Both the position numbers and the translations under genes were made by a program. A stretch of 64,000 bases of DNA from an uncultured Eubacteriales bacterium (GTDB lineage Bacteria > Bacillota > Clostridia > Oscillospirales > Oscillospiraceae), in NCBI GenBank assembly GCA_900545495.1, contig UQZJ01000001.1:62001-126000 (forward strand), given 5' to 3'. Shown here in pieces: positions 24,655 through 33,351 of this stretch (position 1 is the first letter of the stretch; the number at the start of each line of letters is the position of its first letter). The notes beneath the pieces were generated by a model. The model saw nothing but the letters and a program-made list of their open reading frames with translations, was not told the DNA's origin and ran no database searches.

Positions 24655-25425
24655 TTATTGCCACGAATTGTCCGTCCCGCCGAAGGGATCGTTGGGGCGG
24701 AAGGTATCGTCATGGGGCGGCGTGTTTCGCCAGCCGATACCTTTGATGGCCTTGATCTGCTGGAAAAAGCCGATGTCGGTCTGGGCGCGGTAGGGCTGGA
24801 TCCAGATGGAGAGGATGCCCAGCGTCAGGCCGCAGAGGATCTGCCAGCCGATAAAGCTCAGGTCCAGCACGAAAAGCTGCCACTTGAAGCCGGCGGTCTG
24901 GGCCTTGCTCATGTTGATGGCGTCCATCACGCCCATTTCCGGGTTCTCACACAGGTTGTAGACAGCGAAGCGGTAGCGGTAGGCGGCGATGATACCGGGA
25001 ACCACGAACAGCATACTCCACAGGAACACGAAGATGTAGCGGACCAGCGCCAGCAAAATCAGTTTTCCGGCGAAGGAGAAGCCGTCGAACAGCGCGAGAT
25101 AGGGCATCTCCTCGCCGCGGCGGATACCCAGATGGTACAGGTAATAGCCGGCGCCCAACAGCACACTCAGCAGCGCCACGATCACCGAGACGAAGGTGAC
25201 CAGCAGCGGCGGAAAGGCACGGTGCAGGATCAGGAACGACAGATCCACACCGGTGGTGTAATATATATTGTATACCAGTTCTTCGTTCAGAGAGACGAAA
25301 TCCGACAGGCCGTTGAGCAGCCACGAGATGGCCAGAAACAGCAGGGTGAACCCGTAGGCGGAGACGCGGGCGCACTTGACGATGTCCTTCGCCTCTCTCT
25401 TCAGGGAAATACGGTCAAGCAGCAT
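24655..25425 (-). CDS. DUF975 family membrane protein
   Basis: A 256-residue polytopic membrane protein with about six helices and a Pro/Asp-rich C-terminal tail. The DUF975 pattern is seen in the N-terminal basic RISLKREAKDIVKCARVSA, the central FLWSMLFVVPGIIAAYRYRFAVYNLCENP block and the SKAQTAGFKWQLFVLDLSFIGW segment. These proteins are common in Firmicutes and their role is not established. It is a single-gene unit between its own promoter and terminator. The ribosome site is AAAGGAGG. Confidence 0.85.
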   Translation of the reverse strand: MLLDRISLKREAKDIVKCARVSAYGFTLLFLAISWLLNGLSDFVSLNEELVYNIYYTTGVDLSFLILHRAFPPLLVTFVSVIVALLSVLLGAGYYLYHLGIRRGEEMPYLALFDGFSFAGKLILLALVRYIFVFLWSMLFVVPGIIAAYRYRFAVYNLCENPEMGVMDAINMSKAQTAGFKWQLFVLDLSFIGWQILCGLTLGILSIWIQPYRAQTDIGFFQQIKAIKGIGWRNTPPHDDTFRPNDPFGGTDNSWQ

Positions 25426-25482
25426 AGTGCCGCCCTCCTTTCTGCGCGGGGTCTATATACATTTCTTCCCCGGCGCGGCAAT

Positions 25483-25511
25483 ATTCTATCACAGTGCCGG
25501 AGAAAACACAA
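25483..25511 (-). promoter_or_regulatory. Promoter of the DUF975 gene
   Basis: On the - strand TTGTGT (25511-25506), a 17-base spacer and TAGAAT (25488-25483) with TGA before the -10. The rest of the gap to rnfC (25512-25629) shows nothing I can name. Confidence 0.6.
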
Positions 25512-25629
25512 GTGCCGCTCCCATGGGCAAAAGCGGCGAAATTCGACAGATATGGGTATTTTGGGCGGACACGGGGACGGCGCCGGCGACAAAAACGCCA
25601 AAAAAACCGGGAGAAATGCGCCGGAGGGC

Positions 25630-25658
25630 TGGACAAGTGAAAAGATTTGTTGTAATAT
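25630..25658 (+). promoter_or_regulatory. Promoter of the rnf operon
   Basis: TGGACA (25630-25635), a 17-base spacer and TAATAT (25653-25658). The leader that follows has a GGTGGC/GCCACC hairpin (25672-25689) before the rnfC ribosome site. Confidence 0.65.
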
Positions 25659-25714
25659 CTGAACAGTATGCGGTGGCATAGCGCCACCCGGTAGTTAAGA
25701 TGAGGTGAAAGACA

Positions 25715-27088
25715 ATGGCACAAGCTTTCTTTGGCGGCGTTCATCCCAACGACATGAAGGCCGCGACCAATGAAAAGGCCATCGAACAGCTGGCAGCGCC
25801 GGCTGAGGTGGTCATTCCCATGTCTATGCACATCGGTGCACCTTGCAAGCCTATCGTTGCGGTGGGCGACAAGGTAAAAATTGGACAGAGGATCGGCGAA
25901 CCCGGCGGATTTGTTTCCGCACCCATCCACGCCTCCGTATCCGGTACGGTCAAGGCCGTGGAGCCCCGCCCCTTCAACATGGGCGGCAAGATGATGTCCG
26001 TGGTCATCGAAAACGACTTCCAGAACGAAGTGTCCGAGGAAGTCAAGCCCGTGGCAGACCCCGACAGCCTGACCCCTGAGCAGCTGGTGGAGATCGTCAA
26101 GAACGCCGGCATCGTCGGCCAGGGCGGCGCAACGTTCCCCACCCATGTGAAGATCAGCTCCGGTCTGGGCAAGGTGGACTACGTGATCATCAACGCCGCT
26201 GAGTGCGAGCCGTACATCACCGGCGACCACCGCACCTGTCTGGAGCGTCCCGAGCAGGTCATCAAGGGCGCGACCCTGCTGGCCAAGTGCTTCGGCGTGG
26301 ACAAGGTGTACATCGGCATCGAGGCCAACAAGCAGAACGCGGCCGACGTGCTGAACAAGACCATCGCCGAGCTGAGCGCTCCCGTGGTGGTGGAGGTCCT
26401 GCATACCCGCTATCCCCAGGGCGCTGAAAAGCAGCTGGTCCAGGCCGTCTCCGGCCGTCAGGTACCCAGCGGCAAGCTGCCCGCCGACGCAGGCTGCTGC
26501 ATCTTCAACCTGAACACCACCTGCGCCATCTATCGCGCGGTGTACACCGGTATGCCCGTGGTGAGCAAGATCGTCACCGTGTCCGGCTCCGGCGTCATCG
26601 ACCCCAAGAACATCGAGTGCCCCATCGGCACCCCCATCACCAAGCTCTTCGACGCCTGCGGCGGCCTGAAGGAGGAGACCTACAAGCTCATCATGGGCGG
26701 CCCGATGATGGGTCTGGCCCAGTACGACGTGGACGTCACCGTCGGTAAGGGTACCGGCGCGATGCTGGCCTTCGCCGACAAGGAGGAGCAGTACGTCGAG
26801 GATCCCCAGTGCATCCGCTGCGGCAAGTGCGTAGGCGTCTGCCCCATCCGTCTGGAGCCGGTGTTCATGTACAAGTATCTGATGAAGGGCGACGTGGATA
26901 CCTGGCAGAACGTGCTGCACGGCATGGACTGCATCGAGTGCGGCGCCTGCACCTACACCTGCCCCGCACGCCTGCCCCTGACCCATGCGTTCCGTCTGGG
27001 CAAGCAGCAGGTCAACAACGCAAGAATGGCCGCCAAGGCCAAGGCGGAGGCCGAGGCAAAGGCCGCTGCCGAAAAGAAGGAGGCGTAA
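25715..27088 (+). CDS. rnfC: Rnf complex subunit RnfC
   Basis: A 457-residue peripheral subunit that takes electrons from NADH/NAD side of the Rnf complex. After the N-terminal barrel-sandwich-like part come the nucleotide/FMN-binding GQGGATFPTHVK segment (near residue 133) and two ferredoxin-type cluster motifs, CIRCGKCVGVCP (near 367) and CIECGACTYTCP (near 408). An Ala/Lys/Glu tail follows. It heads the complete rnfCDGEAB operon. Rnf couples ferredoxin oxidation to NAD reduction with Na+ or H+ export. Confidence 0.96.
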   Translation: MAQAFFGGVHPNDMKAATNEKAIEQLAAPAEVVIPMSMHIGAPCKPIVAVGDKVKIGQRIGEPGGFVSAPIHASVSGTVKAVEPRPFNMGGKMMSVVIENDFQNEVSEEVKPVADPDSLTPEQLVEIVKNAGIVGQGGATFPTHVKISSGLGKVDYVIINAAECEPYITGDHRTCLERPEQVIKGATLLAKCFGVDKVYIGIEANKQNAADVLNKTIAELSAPVVVEVLHTRYPQGAEKQLVQAVSGRQVPSGKLPADAGCCIFNLNTTCAIYRAVYTGMPVVSKIVTVSGSGVIDPKNIECPIGTPITKLFDACGGLKEETYKLIMGGPMMGLAQYDVDVTVGKGTGAMLAFADKEEQYVEDPQCIRCGKCVGVCPIRLEPVFMYKYLMKGDVDTWQNVLHGMDCIECGACTYTCPARLPLTHAFRLGKQQVNNARMAAKAKAEAEAKAAAEKKEA

Positions 27089-27091
27089 ACC

Positions 27092-28105
27092 ATGACTGAT
27101 TACAAGAATCTCAAGCTGATCGCGTCCTCCTCCCCCCACATCCGCTCCAACGAGGATACCCGCTCCATTATGCTGGACGTGATCATCGCGCTGCTGCCGG
27201 CTCTGGCCTGGAGCGTCTACTGCTTCGGCTGGAAGGCGCTGCTGCTGACCGCCGTGTCCGTGGTATCCTGCGTGTTCTGGGAGTGGGCGTACCGCAAGCT
27301 CATGAAGAAGTCCAACATGGTCGGCGACCTGTCCGCAGTTGTCACCGGTATCCTGCTGAGCTTCGTCTGCCCCGTTGACCTGCCCTGGTGGGCCGTCATC
27401 ATCGGCGCATTCTTCTCCATCGTTGTGGTCAAGCAGCTCTACGGCGGCATCGGCTGCAACTTCCTGAACCCCGCGCTGGCGGGCCGTGCTTTCCTGCTGG
27501 CCAGCTATGCCACCGCCATGACCACTTGGGCGATCCCCCGGATTCGTCCCGACGTCACCTCCGCCGCTACCCCCCTGCAGATCATGAAGGAGGGCACTGT
27601 GGAGGCGTTCACCACCCTGACCAGCAACTACTCCGTCAGCGATATGTTCCTGGGCAAGATCGGCGGCTCTCTGGGTGAGGTCTCCTCCCTGTGCCTGCTG
27701 GTGGGCGGCGTGTTCCTGCTGATCCGCAAGGTCATCTCCTGGCACACCCCCGTGGCCTACATCGGCACCGTGGCTATCCTGACCCTGATCGCGGCGCCTG
27801 CCGGTATCAGCGGTGTGGACTATATGCTGTACAACGTGTTCGGCGGCGGTCTGATGCTGGGCGCCATCTTCATGGCCACCGACTATGCCACCTCCCCCGT
27901 CACCAAGCCCGGCCAGCTGATCTTCGGCATCGGCTGCGGTCTGCTGACCTGCTTCATCCGCCGCTTCGGCTCCTATCCCGAGGGCGTTTGCTATTCCATC
28001 CTGATCATGAACTGCACCACCTGGCTGCTGGATAAGTACATCCGTCCCACCATCTACGGTGCTGTGAAGAAAGAGAAGAAAGAAAAGAAGGAGGCGACTA
28101 AGTAA
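27092..28105 (+). CDS. rnfD: Rnf complex subunit RnfD
   Basis: A 337-residue membrane subunit with about nine or ten helices, homologous to NqrB. The TSAATPLQ segment (near residue 160) has the Thr that carries covalently bound FMN in the family. The N-terminal SSPHIRSNEDTRSIMLDVIIALLPA is typical. It begins 3 bases after rnfC and its stop overlaps the rnfG start (TAATG). The C-terminus is Lys/Glu-rich. Confidence 0.95.
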   Translation: MTDYKNLKLIASSSPHIRSNEDTRSIMLDVIIALLPALAWSVYCFGWKALLLTAVSVVSCVFWEWAYRKLMKKSNMVGDLSAVVTGILLSFVCPVDLPWWAVIIGAFFSIVVVKQLYGGIGCNFLNPALAGRAFLLASYATAMTTWAIPRIRPDVTSAATPLQIMKEGTVEAFTTLTSNYSVSDMFLGKIGGSLGEVSSLCLLVGGVFLLIRKVISWHTPVAYIGTVAILTLIAAPAGISGVDYMLYNVFGGGLMLGAIFMATDYATSPVTKPGQLIFGIGCGLLTCFIRRFGSYPEGVCYSILIMNCTTWLLDKYIRPTIYGAVKKEKKEKKEATK

Positions 28106-28698
28106 TGAAGATCTCCGGTAAGTTTATTCTCAAGGTCGCCGGTACCCTGACCGTCATCTCTCTGGTCGTGGCCGCCCTGCTGGGTCTGGTCGACAGCGTG
28201 ACCCGTGACAAGATCGCAGCCATCGAGGCTGAAAACACCCGCATCGCCATGAGCGCCGTCGCCCCCGAGGGCAGCGAGTTCGGCGACAAGATGGAGATCA
28301 CCGACGCCCTCGCCGCCGCCGCTTCCGCACAGGGCGGCAAGCTGGTGGAGCTGTATCCCATGACCAACGGCGGCGCTGACGCCGGCTACGTCATGAAGAT
28401 CTCCGCCTCCGGCTCTCAGGGCTCCATCGTCATGATGGTCGGCGTGGACGCCGACAAGGCCATCACCGGTATCTCCGTGGTCAGCCACTCTGAGACGTCC
28501 GGCATCGGCACCAAGGTCGTGGGCAACGAGCCCAACGCCGCCGGCGAGCCCGTTCTGGATCAGTTCATCGGCATGAGCGGCTCCGGCTCTCTGGTGGTGG
28601 GCAAGAACATCACCGCCGTCTCCGGCGCCACCGTCTCCACCAAGGGCATCAACATGGGCGCAAATGCGGCTCTGGCTGTTGCCGAACTGCTGGGCTAA
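28105..28698 (+). CDS. rnfG: Rnf complex subunit RnfG
   Basis: A 197-residue subunit with one N-terminal membrane helix (about 8-30) and an extracytoplasmic FMN-binding domain. The flavin attachment motif SGATVST lies near residue 173, with the Thr as the expected covalent FMN site. An ETSGIGTKV segment, typical of RnfG/NqrC, lies near 131-140. It is shorter than many proteobacterial RnfG proteins but complete. Confidence 0.95.
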   Translation: MKISGKFILKVAGTLTVISLVVAALLGLVDSVTRDKIAAIEAENTRIAMSAVAPEGSEFGDKMEITDALAAAASAQGGKLVELYPMTNGGADAGYVMKISASGSQGSIVMMVGVDADKAITGISVVSHSETSGIGTKVVGNEPNAAGEPVLDQFIGMSGSGSLVVGKNITAVSGATVSTKGINMGANAALAVAELLG

Positions 28699-28716
28699 GA
28701 AAGGAGGAGCTGCAAC

Positions 28717-29364
28717 ATGAATTTCGGTAAGCAACTGAAAGAGGGTCTGATCACACAGAACCCCGTGCTGGTTCAGGTGCTGGGTATGTGCTCCACCATG
28801 GCCATCACCACGTCGTTCTTCAACGGCCTGGGCATGGGCGTCAGCGTGCTGATCATCCTGACCCTGTCCAACATCTTTATCTCCCTGCTGCGTAAGATCA
28901 TCCCCAACGAGGTGCGTATCGCCTGCTACATCGTGGTCATCGCCGGCTTCGTGACCTGCGTCGACCTGCTGCTGAAGGCCTTCGTCCCCGCTCTGTCCAA
29001 CTCTCTGGGCGTGTTTATCCCCCTGATCGTCGTGAACTGCATCATCCTGGGCCGTGCCGAGGGCTTTGCCTCTAAGAACGGCGTGGGCGCCTCCGCGGTG
29101 GACGGCGTCTGCCAGGGCATCGGCTATACGCTGGTTCTGATCGTGATGTGCGTGTTCCGTGAGTTCTTCGGCTCCGGTAAGTTCGGCGGCGGTCTGCTGG
29201 GCGGCGGCGCTCTGGGCAGCGCACCCGGCATCACCATCTTCCCCGAGGAGTTCGGCATCAAGGTCCTGACTCTGCCTGTGGGCGGCTTCCTGACCCTGGG
29301 CTGCCTCATCGCACTGATGCAGTGGGCTCTGGCCAAGAGTGCTAAGAAAAAGGAGGCCAAGTAA
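28717..29364 (+). CDS. rnfE: Rnf complex subunit RnfE
   Basis: A 215-residue membrane subunit with six helices, paralogous to RnfA. Typical segments are NPVLVQVLGMCSTMAITTSFFNGLGMG, an RIACYIVVIAGFVTCVDLLLKAF helix and IVVNCIILGRAEGFASKNG. RnfA and RnfE hold an intramembrane iron-sulfur centre between them through paired Cys (here in LGMC and VVNC). An AAAGGAGG ribosome site precedes the ATG. Confidence 0.95.
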   Translation: MNFGKQLKEGLITQNPVLVQVLGMCSTMAITTSFFNGLGMGVSVLIILTLSNIFISLLRKIIPNEVRIACYIVVIAGFVTCVDLLLKAFVPALSNSLGVFIPLIVVNCIILGRAEGFASKNGVGASAVDGVCQGIGYTLVLIVMCVFREFFGSGKFGGGLLGGGALGSAPGITIFPEEFGIKVLTLPVGGFLTLGCLIALMQWALAKSAKKKEAK

Positions 29365-29367
29365 GTC

Positions 29368-29955
29368 ATGACTGTCACTACACTGCTCGCCATCTCTCTT
29401 GGCGCAATTCTGACCAATAACTTTATCTTCGCGCAGTTCCTGGGCATCTGCCCCTTCCTGGGCGTGTCCAAGAAGATCGACACCGCCGTGGGCATGGGCG
29501 CCGCCGTGACCTTCGTCATGGGTCTGGCCTCCGCCGTCTGCTTCGGCGTCAACAAGATCCTCATCGCCTTCGATCTGGGCTTCATGCAGACGGTGGCCTA
29601 CATTCTGGTCATCGCCGCGCTGGTGCAGTTCGTGGAAATGTTCCTGAAGAAGAACATCCCCACCCTGTACACCGCGCTGGGCGTGTACCTGCCCCTGATC
29701 ACCACCAACTGCGCCGTGCTGGGCGTCGCTCTGCTGAACACCCAGAATGAGTACAACTTCATTGAGTCCGTGGTCTACGGTATCACCGGCGGTCTGGGCT
29801 TCCTGCTGGCCATCTTCCTGTTCGCCGCTATCCGCGAGCAGCTGGAGGTCTCCAGCGAGAACCCCAAGGCTTTCGATGGCTTCCCCATCGCGCTGGTCAC
29901 CGCCGGCCTGATCGCTCTGGCGTTCATGGGCTTCAGCGGCCTGAAGGTCTGGTAA
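29368..29955 (+). CDS. rnfA: Rnf complex subunit RnfA
   Basis: A 195-residue membrane subunit with six helices, the partner of RnfE. The LGICPFLGVSKKI segment and the TNCAVLGVALL helix hold the Cys of the shared intramembrane cluster. It starts 3 bases after the rnfE stop. Its ribosome site (GGAGG) lies inside the end of rnfE. Confidence 0.95.
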   Translation: MTVTTLLAISLGAILTNNFIFAQFLGICPFLGVSKKIDTAVGMGAAVTFVMGLASAVCFGVNKILIAFDLGFMQTVAYILVIAALVQFVEMFLKKNIPTLYTALGVYLPLITTNCAVLGVALLNTQNEYNFIESVVYGITGGLGFLLAIFLFAAIREQLEVSSENPKAFDGFPIALVTAGLIALAFMGFSGLKVW

Positions 29956-29969
29956 GGAGGTAGAAGAAT

Positions 29970-30860
29970 ATGACTACTTTGATTTGGGCGATCGTCGTAC
30001 TGGGCGCTCTCGCCATCATCTTCGGCCTGATCCTCGCCGTTGCTGCTAAGGTCTTTGAGGTCGAGGTCGATCCCCGTCTGCCTGAGATCCAGGCTTGCCT
30101 GGCCGGCGCCAACTGCGGCGGCTGCGGCTACCCCGGCTGCGGCGGCTGCGCCGAGGCCATTCTGGCCGGTAAGGCTCCCGTCACCGCCTGCGCTCCCGCC
30201 GGCCCCGAGAATGCCGCCAAGATCGCGGCCATCATGGGCTTGGAGGCTCCCTCCGGCGATAAGATGGTCGCTCATGTGATGTGCAACGGCGGCTGCAACG
30301 CCAAGGAGAACTTTGAGTATCGCGGCGTGAAGGACTGCCTGGCCGCCACCAAGGTCTGCGGCGGCGACGCCAAGGCCTGCCGCTACGGCTGCTTCGGCTT
30401 CGGCTCCTGCGTGGAGGCCTGTAAGTTCGACGCCATCCACGTCATCAACGGCGTGGCCGTGGTGGACAAGGAGAAGTGCACCAACTGCGGCGCCTGCCGC
30501 GCTGCCTGCCCGCACCACCTGATCGTGGAGGTGCCCTACAAGCAGAAGGTGTTCGTCGACTGCTCCAATAAGGACAAGGGCCCCGCTGTGGCCAAGGTCT
30601 GCGCCAACAGCTGTATCGCCTGCGGTATGTGCGAGCGTACCTGCAAGCTGGACGCCATCCACGTTGTGGACAATGTGGCCGTCATCGATTACAGCAAGTG
30701 CAAGAACTGCGGTATGTGCGCCAAGGCCTGCCCCCGCAACGCCATCGAGCCCATCCCCACTCCCGAGGAGAAGGAGAAGTTCAAGGCCGCGCAGAAGGCT
30801 GCCGCCGAGAAGAAGGCCGCTGCCGCCAAGGCTGCTGCCGAGGCTCCCAAGGCCGAGTAA
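29970..30860 (+). CDS. rnfB: Rnf complex subunit RnfB
   Basis: A 296-residue subunit that receives electrons from ferredoxin. It has an N-terminal membrane helix (about 4-26), the CGGCGYPGCGGC Fe-S cluster domain (near residue 45), further Cys near 105-150, and two or more ferredoxin-type motifs (CTNCGACRAACP, CIACGMCERTC, CKNCGMCAKACP). A low-complexity Lys/Ala/Glu tail ends the protein. The long, multi-cluster form is usual for Clostridia. It closes the operon before a strong terminator. Confidence 0.96.
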   Translation: MTTLIWAIVVLGALAIIFGLILAVAAKVFEVEVDPRLPEIQACLAGANCGGCGYPGCGGCAEAILAGKAPVTACAPAGPENAAKIAAIMGLEAPSGDKMVAHVMCNGGCNAKENFEYRGVKDCLAATKVCGGDAKACRYGCFGFGSCVEACKFDAIHVINGVAVVDKEKCTNCGACRAACPHHLIVEVPYKQKVFVDCSNKDKGPAVAKVCANSCIACGMCERTCKLDAIHVVDNVAVIDYSKCKNCGMCAKACPRNAIEPIPTPEEKEKFKAAQKAAAEKKAAAAKAAAEAPKAE

Positions 30861-30870
30861 CCACACAACA

Positions 30871-30909
30871 AAACAAGAGACACGCCAGTTGGCGTGTCTC
30901 TTGTTTTTT
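30871..30909 (+). terminator. Intrinsic terminator of the rnf operon
   Basis: A perfect 16-bp stem (30871-30886 with 30891-30906) with an AGTT loop and a trailing T run. Confidence 0.92.
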
Positions 30910-30930
30910 CCCCGCCTTCCGTGCTATACT
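30901..30930 (+). promoter_or_regulatory. Promoter of mnmE
   Basis: TTGTTT (30901-30906), an 18-base spacer and TATACT (30925-30930) with TGC before the -10. The -35 overlaps the rnf terminator. Confidence 0.6.
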
Positions 30931-30960
30931 GGAGGAAATCACCGCAAGGAGGCTCCGCCT

Positions 30961-32328
30961 ATGTCCGATACCATCGCCGCCATCGCCACGCCCCAGCTGC
31001 CCAGTGCCATCGGTATCCTGCGCCTGTCCGGGCCGGGTACGCTGACCGCACTGGACCGGGTATTCCGCGCCAAAAACGGGCGTTCCGCCGGGGCGCAGAC
31101 GCCGCGCCGTATGGTGTATGGCGACCTGCTGGACGCGGATGGCAGCGTCATCGACAATGTGCTGTGCGTCCGGTTTCCCGGCCCGGACAGCTATACCGGC
31201 GAGGATTGCGCCGAGCTGCACTGTCACGGCTCGCCGGTGGTGCTGAACGCCGGTCTTACCGCACTGTTCGCCGCCGGATGCCGGCAGGCCAAGGGCGGCG
31301 AGTTCACCCGCCGCGCCTTCCTCAATGGGCGGATGGATCTCATTCAGGCGGAGTCCGTGGCCGACCTCATCGACGCGGAGACGGCAGAGGCGGCGAAAAA
31401 CGCGGTGTGCCAGCTGGACGGCGCCCTGAGCCGTGCCATCGGCCGCATCTACGACGGCTTGATGGATATGGCGGCGCGGTTTTACGCCGTGGTGGACTAC
31501 CCCGATGAGGACATCGAGGACGTGCAGCGCGAGCAGATGCTGGACACGCTGCGTACCTCCCAGCAGGAGCTGGAGACGCTGCTGGCCACCTTCTCCCGGG
31601 GACAGCTTCTGCGGCTGGGCGTACCCACCGTCATTCTGGGGCGGCCCAACGCCGGGAAATCCTCCCTGCTCAACGCCCTGCTGGGCTACGACCGGGCCAT
31701 CGTCACCGACATTGCCGGCACCACACGGGACACCGTGGAGGAAAAGGTGCTGGTGGGCGGCGTGCTGCTGCGGCTGACGGACACCGCCGGGATCCGGGAC
31801 AGCAGCGACCAGATCGAGGCCATGGGCGTGGAACGCAGCCGTCAGGCGGCGCAGCGAGCATCGCTGGCGCTGCTGGTGCTGGACGGCTCGCAGGCGCTGT
31901 CGGAGGAGGATGAGCAGGCCATCGCCGCGGCGCAGCGTGTACCCAACCTGCTGGTGCTGGTGAACAAGGGCGATCTGCCGCGCCGACTGGACATCGGGCG
32001 GCTTGCCGACCGGTTCGACAACGTGCTGACCATCTCTGCCCGCACCGGCGAGGGGCTGGATACGCTTTCAGACGCGGTGGCGGCGCTGTATCCCGCCGGA
32101 GAGACCCCCGCCGGTGAGCTGCTGACCAACGCACGGCAGGCGGACGCCGTCTCCCGCGCCCTGTCCGCCGTGGCGGAGGCGCGGAGCGCCCTGCGCATCG
32201 GCATGACGCCGGATGTGGTGCTGACGGACTGCGAGGCGGCGCTGGAGGCGCTGGGTGAGCTGAACGGCAAGCGCATCCGGGAGGATCTGGTGGACACCAT
32301 CTTCTCCCGCTTCTGCGTGGGGAAATAA
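30961..32328 (+). CDS. mnmE: tRNA modification GTPase MnmE
   Basis: A 455-residue MnmE/TrmE. The N-terminal tetrahydrofolate-binding domain (IAAIATPQLPSAIGILRLSGP) is followed by a helical domain into which a G domain is inserted: G1 GRPNAGKSS (near residue 226), G2 TTRDT, G3 DTAG and G4 NKGD. The C-terminal FCVGK matches the family's FCIGK, whose Cys is catalytic. With MnmG it makes the cmnm5 modification at U34 of tRNA. The ATG follows AAGGAGG. Confidence 0.96.
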   Translation: MSDTIAAIATPQLPSAIGILRLSGPGTLTALDRVFRAKNGRSAGAQTPRRMVYGDLLDADGSVIDNVLCVRFPGPDSYTGEDCAELHCHGSPVVLNAGLTALFAAGCRQAKGGEFTRRAFLNGRMDLIQAESVADLIDAETAEAAKNAVCQLDGALSRAIGRIYDGLMDMAARFYAVVDYPDEDIEDVQREQMLDTLRTSQQELETLLATFSRGQLLRLGVPTVILGRPNAGKSSLLNALLGYDRAIVTDIAGTTRDTVEEKVLVGGVLLRLTDTAGIRDSSDQIEAMGVERSRQAAQRASLALLVLDGSQALSEEDEQAIAAAQRVPNLLVLVNKGDLPRRLDIGRLADRFDNVLTISARTGEGLDTLSDAVAALYPAGETPAGELLTNARQADAVSRALSAVAEARSALRIGMTPDVVLTDCEAALEALGELNGKRIREDLVDTIFSRFCVGK

Positions 32329-32371
32329 GCACCCCCGCCGCCGCCATCGGCGCAAATTTTTCACTTTTCCC

Positions 32372-32400
32372 TTTTCACGGGACGCTTTTCGTGATACCAT
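32372..32400 (+). promoter_or_regulatory. Possible promoter of the DegV gene
   Basis: TTTTCA (32372-32377), a 17-base spacer and TACCAT (32395-32400). The -10 is weak, so read-through from mnmE is an alternative. Confidence 0.4.
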
Positions 32401-32450
32401 GTGATATCGAGACGATACGGATATCCATCTGCTGCAAGGAGGTTTTTACT

Positions 32451-33323
32451 ATGCGCGACTACATCATCATGACTGACAGCTGCTGCGACCTGACCGACCA
32501 TATGGCCAAGGAGCTGGAGCTGAACGTGGTACCCCTGACCGTACATATGGACGGCAAGGACTACGCCAACCTGCTGGACGGCAGCGAGATCAGCTTCGAG
32601 GAATTCTACAAGAACATCCGCGCCGGTATCCTCAGCACCACCTCCGCCGCCAACGTGGGGCAGTTTGAGGACGCCATGCGCGCCGTGCTGGCGCAGGGCA
32701 AGGACATCGTGTCCATCAACTTCTCCAGCGCCCTGTCCGCCACCTATCAGAACGCGGTCATCGCCGCCAAGACCATGGCCGACGAGTTCCCAGACAGCCG
32801 CGTATATGTGGTGGATTCCCTGTCCGCGTCGCTGGGTCAGGGTCTGCTGCTGTATCTGGCCGTGCAGAAAAAGCGGGAGGGTCTGTCCGCCGAGGAGCTG
32901 GTGCAGTGGGTGGAGGAGAACAAGCTCCACATCGACCACTGGTTCACCGTGGACGACCTGAACTACCTGAAGATGGGCGGCCGCGTGTCCGCCACCACCG
33001 CGTTTCTGGGCACCATGCTGTCCATCAAGCCGGTGATGCACACCTCCGACGAGGGCAAGCTGGTGCCTGTGACAAAGGCTCGCGGCCGCAAGGCAAGCCT
33101 CCAAGCCCTCATCGACAAGGTGGCGGAGCTGGGCATCGAGCCCAGCGAGCAGGTAATGTTCATCTGTCAGGCGGACTGCGAGGTGGAGGCCCGTGCCGTG
33201 GCGGAGGAGCTGAAGGCACGCTACGGCGTGAGGGAGGTCTACATCAACTACATCGGCCCGGTGATCGGCAGCCATACCGGCCCCAACACCATGGGTCTGT
33301 TCTTCGTAGGCACCAAGCGCTGA
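32451..33323 (+). CDS. DegV family fatty-acid-binding protein
   Basis: A 290-residue DegV/FakB-type protein. DegV proteins bind a fatty acid in a deep pocket; FakB members present it to the kinase FakA for phosphorylation and phospholipid synthesis. Seen here are the N-terminal ITDSC-like TDSCCDL, the STTSAAN motif (near residue 63), the SSALSATYQNA segment and VDSLSASLGQG. No fakA gene lies in the window. The start was chosen at MRDYI behind AAGGAGG. prmA follows after 28 bases. Confidence 0.9.
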   Translation: MRDYIIMTDSCCDLTDHMAKELELNVVPLTVHMDGKDYANLLDGSEISFEEFYKNIRAGILSTTSAANVGQFEDAMRAVLAQGKDIVSINFSSALSATYQNAVIAAKTMADEFPDSRVYVVDSLSASLGQGLLLYLAVQKKREGLSAEELVQWVEENKLHIDHWFTVDDLNYLKMGGRVSATTAFLGTMLSIKPVMHTSDEGKLVPVTKARGRKASLQALIDKVAELGIEPSEQVMFICQADCEVEARAVAEELKARYGVREVYINYIGPVIGSHTGPNTMGLFFVGTKR

Positions 33324-33351
33324 CACCATCACAGATGCGGAGGGAACACAC

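Noticed and set aside
25415..27745. A 776-codon open frame on the - strand opposite rnfC and rnfD
   Set aside because: It is the mirror of the rnf genes and has a low-complexity Gly/His/Gln composition; no family resemblance.
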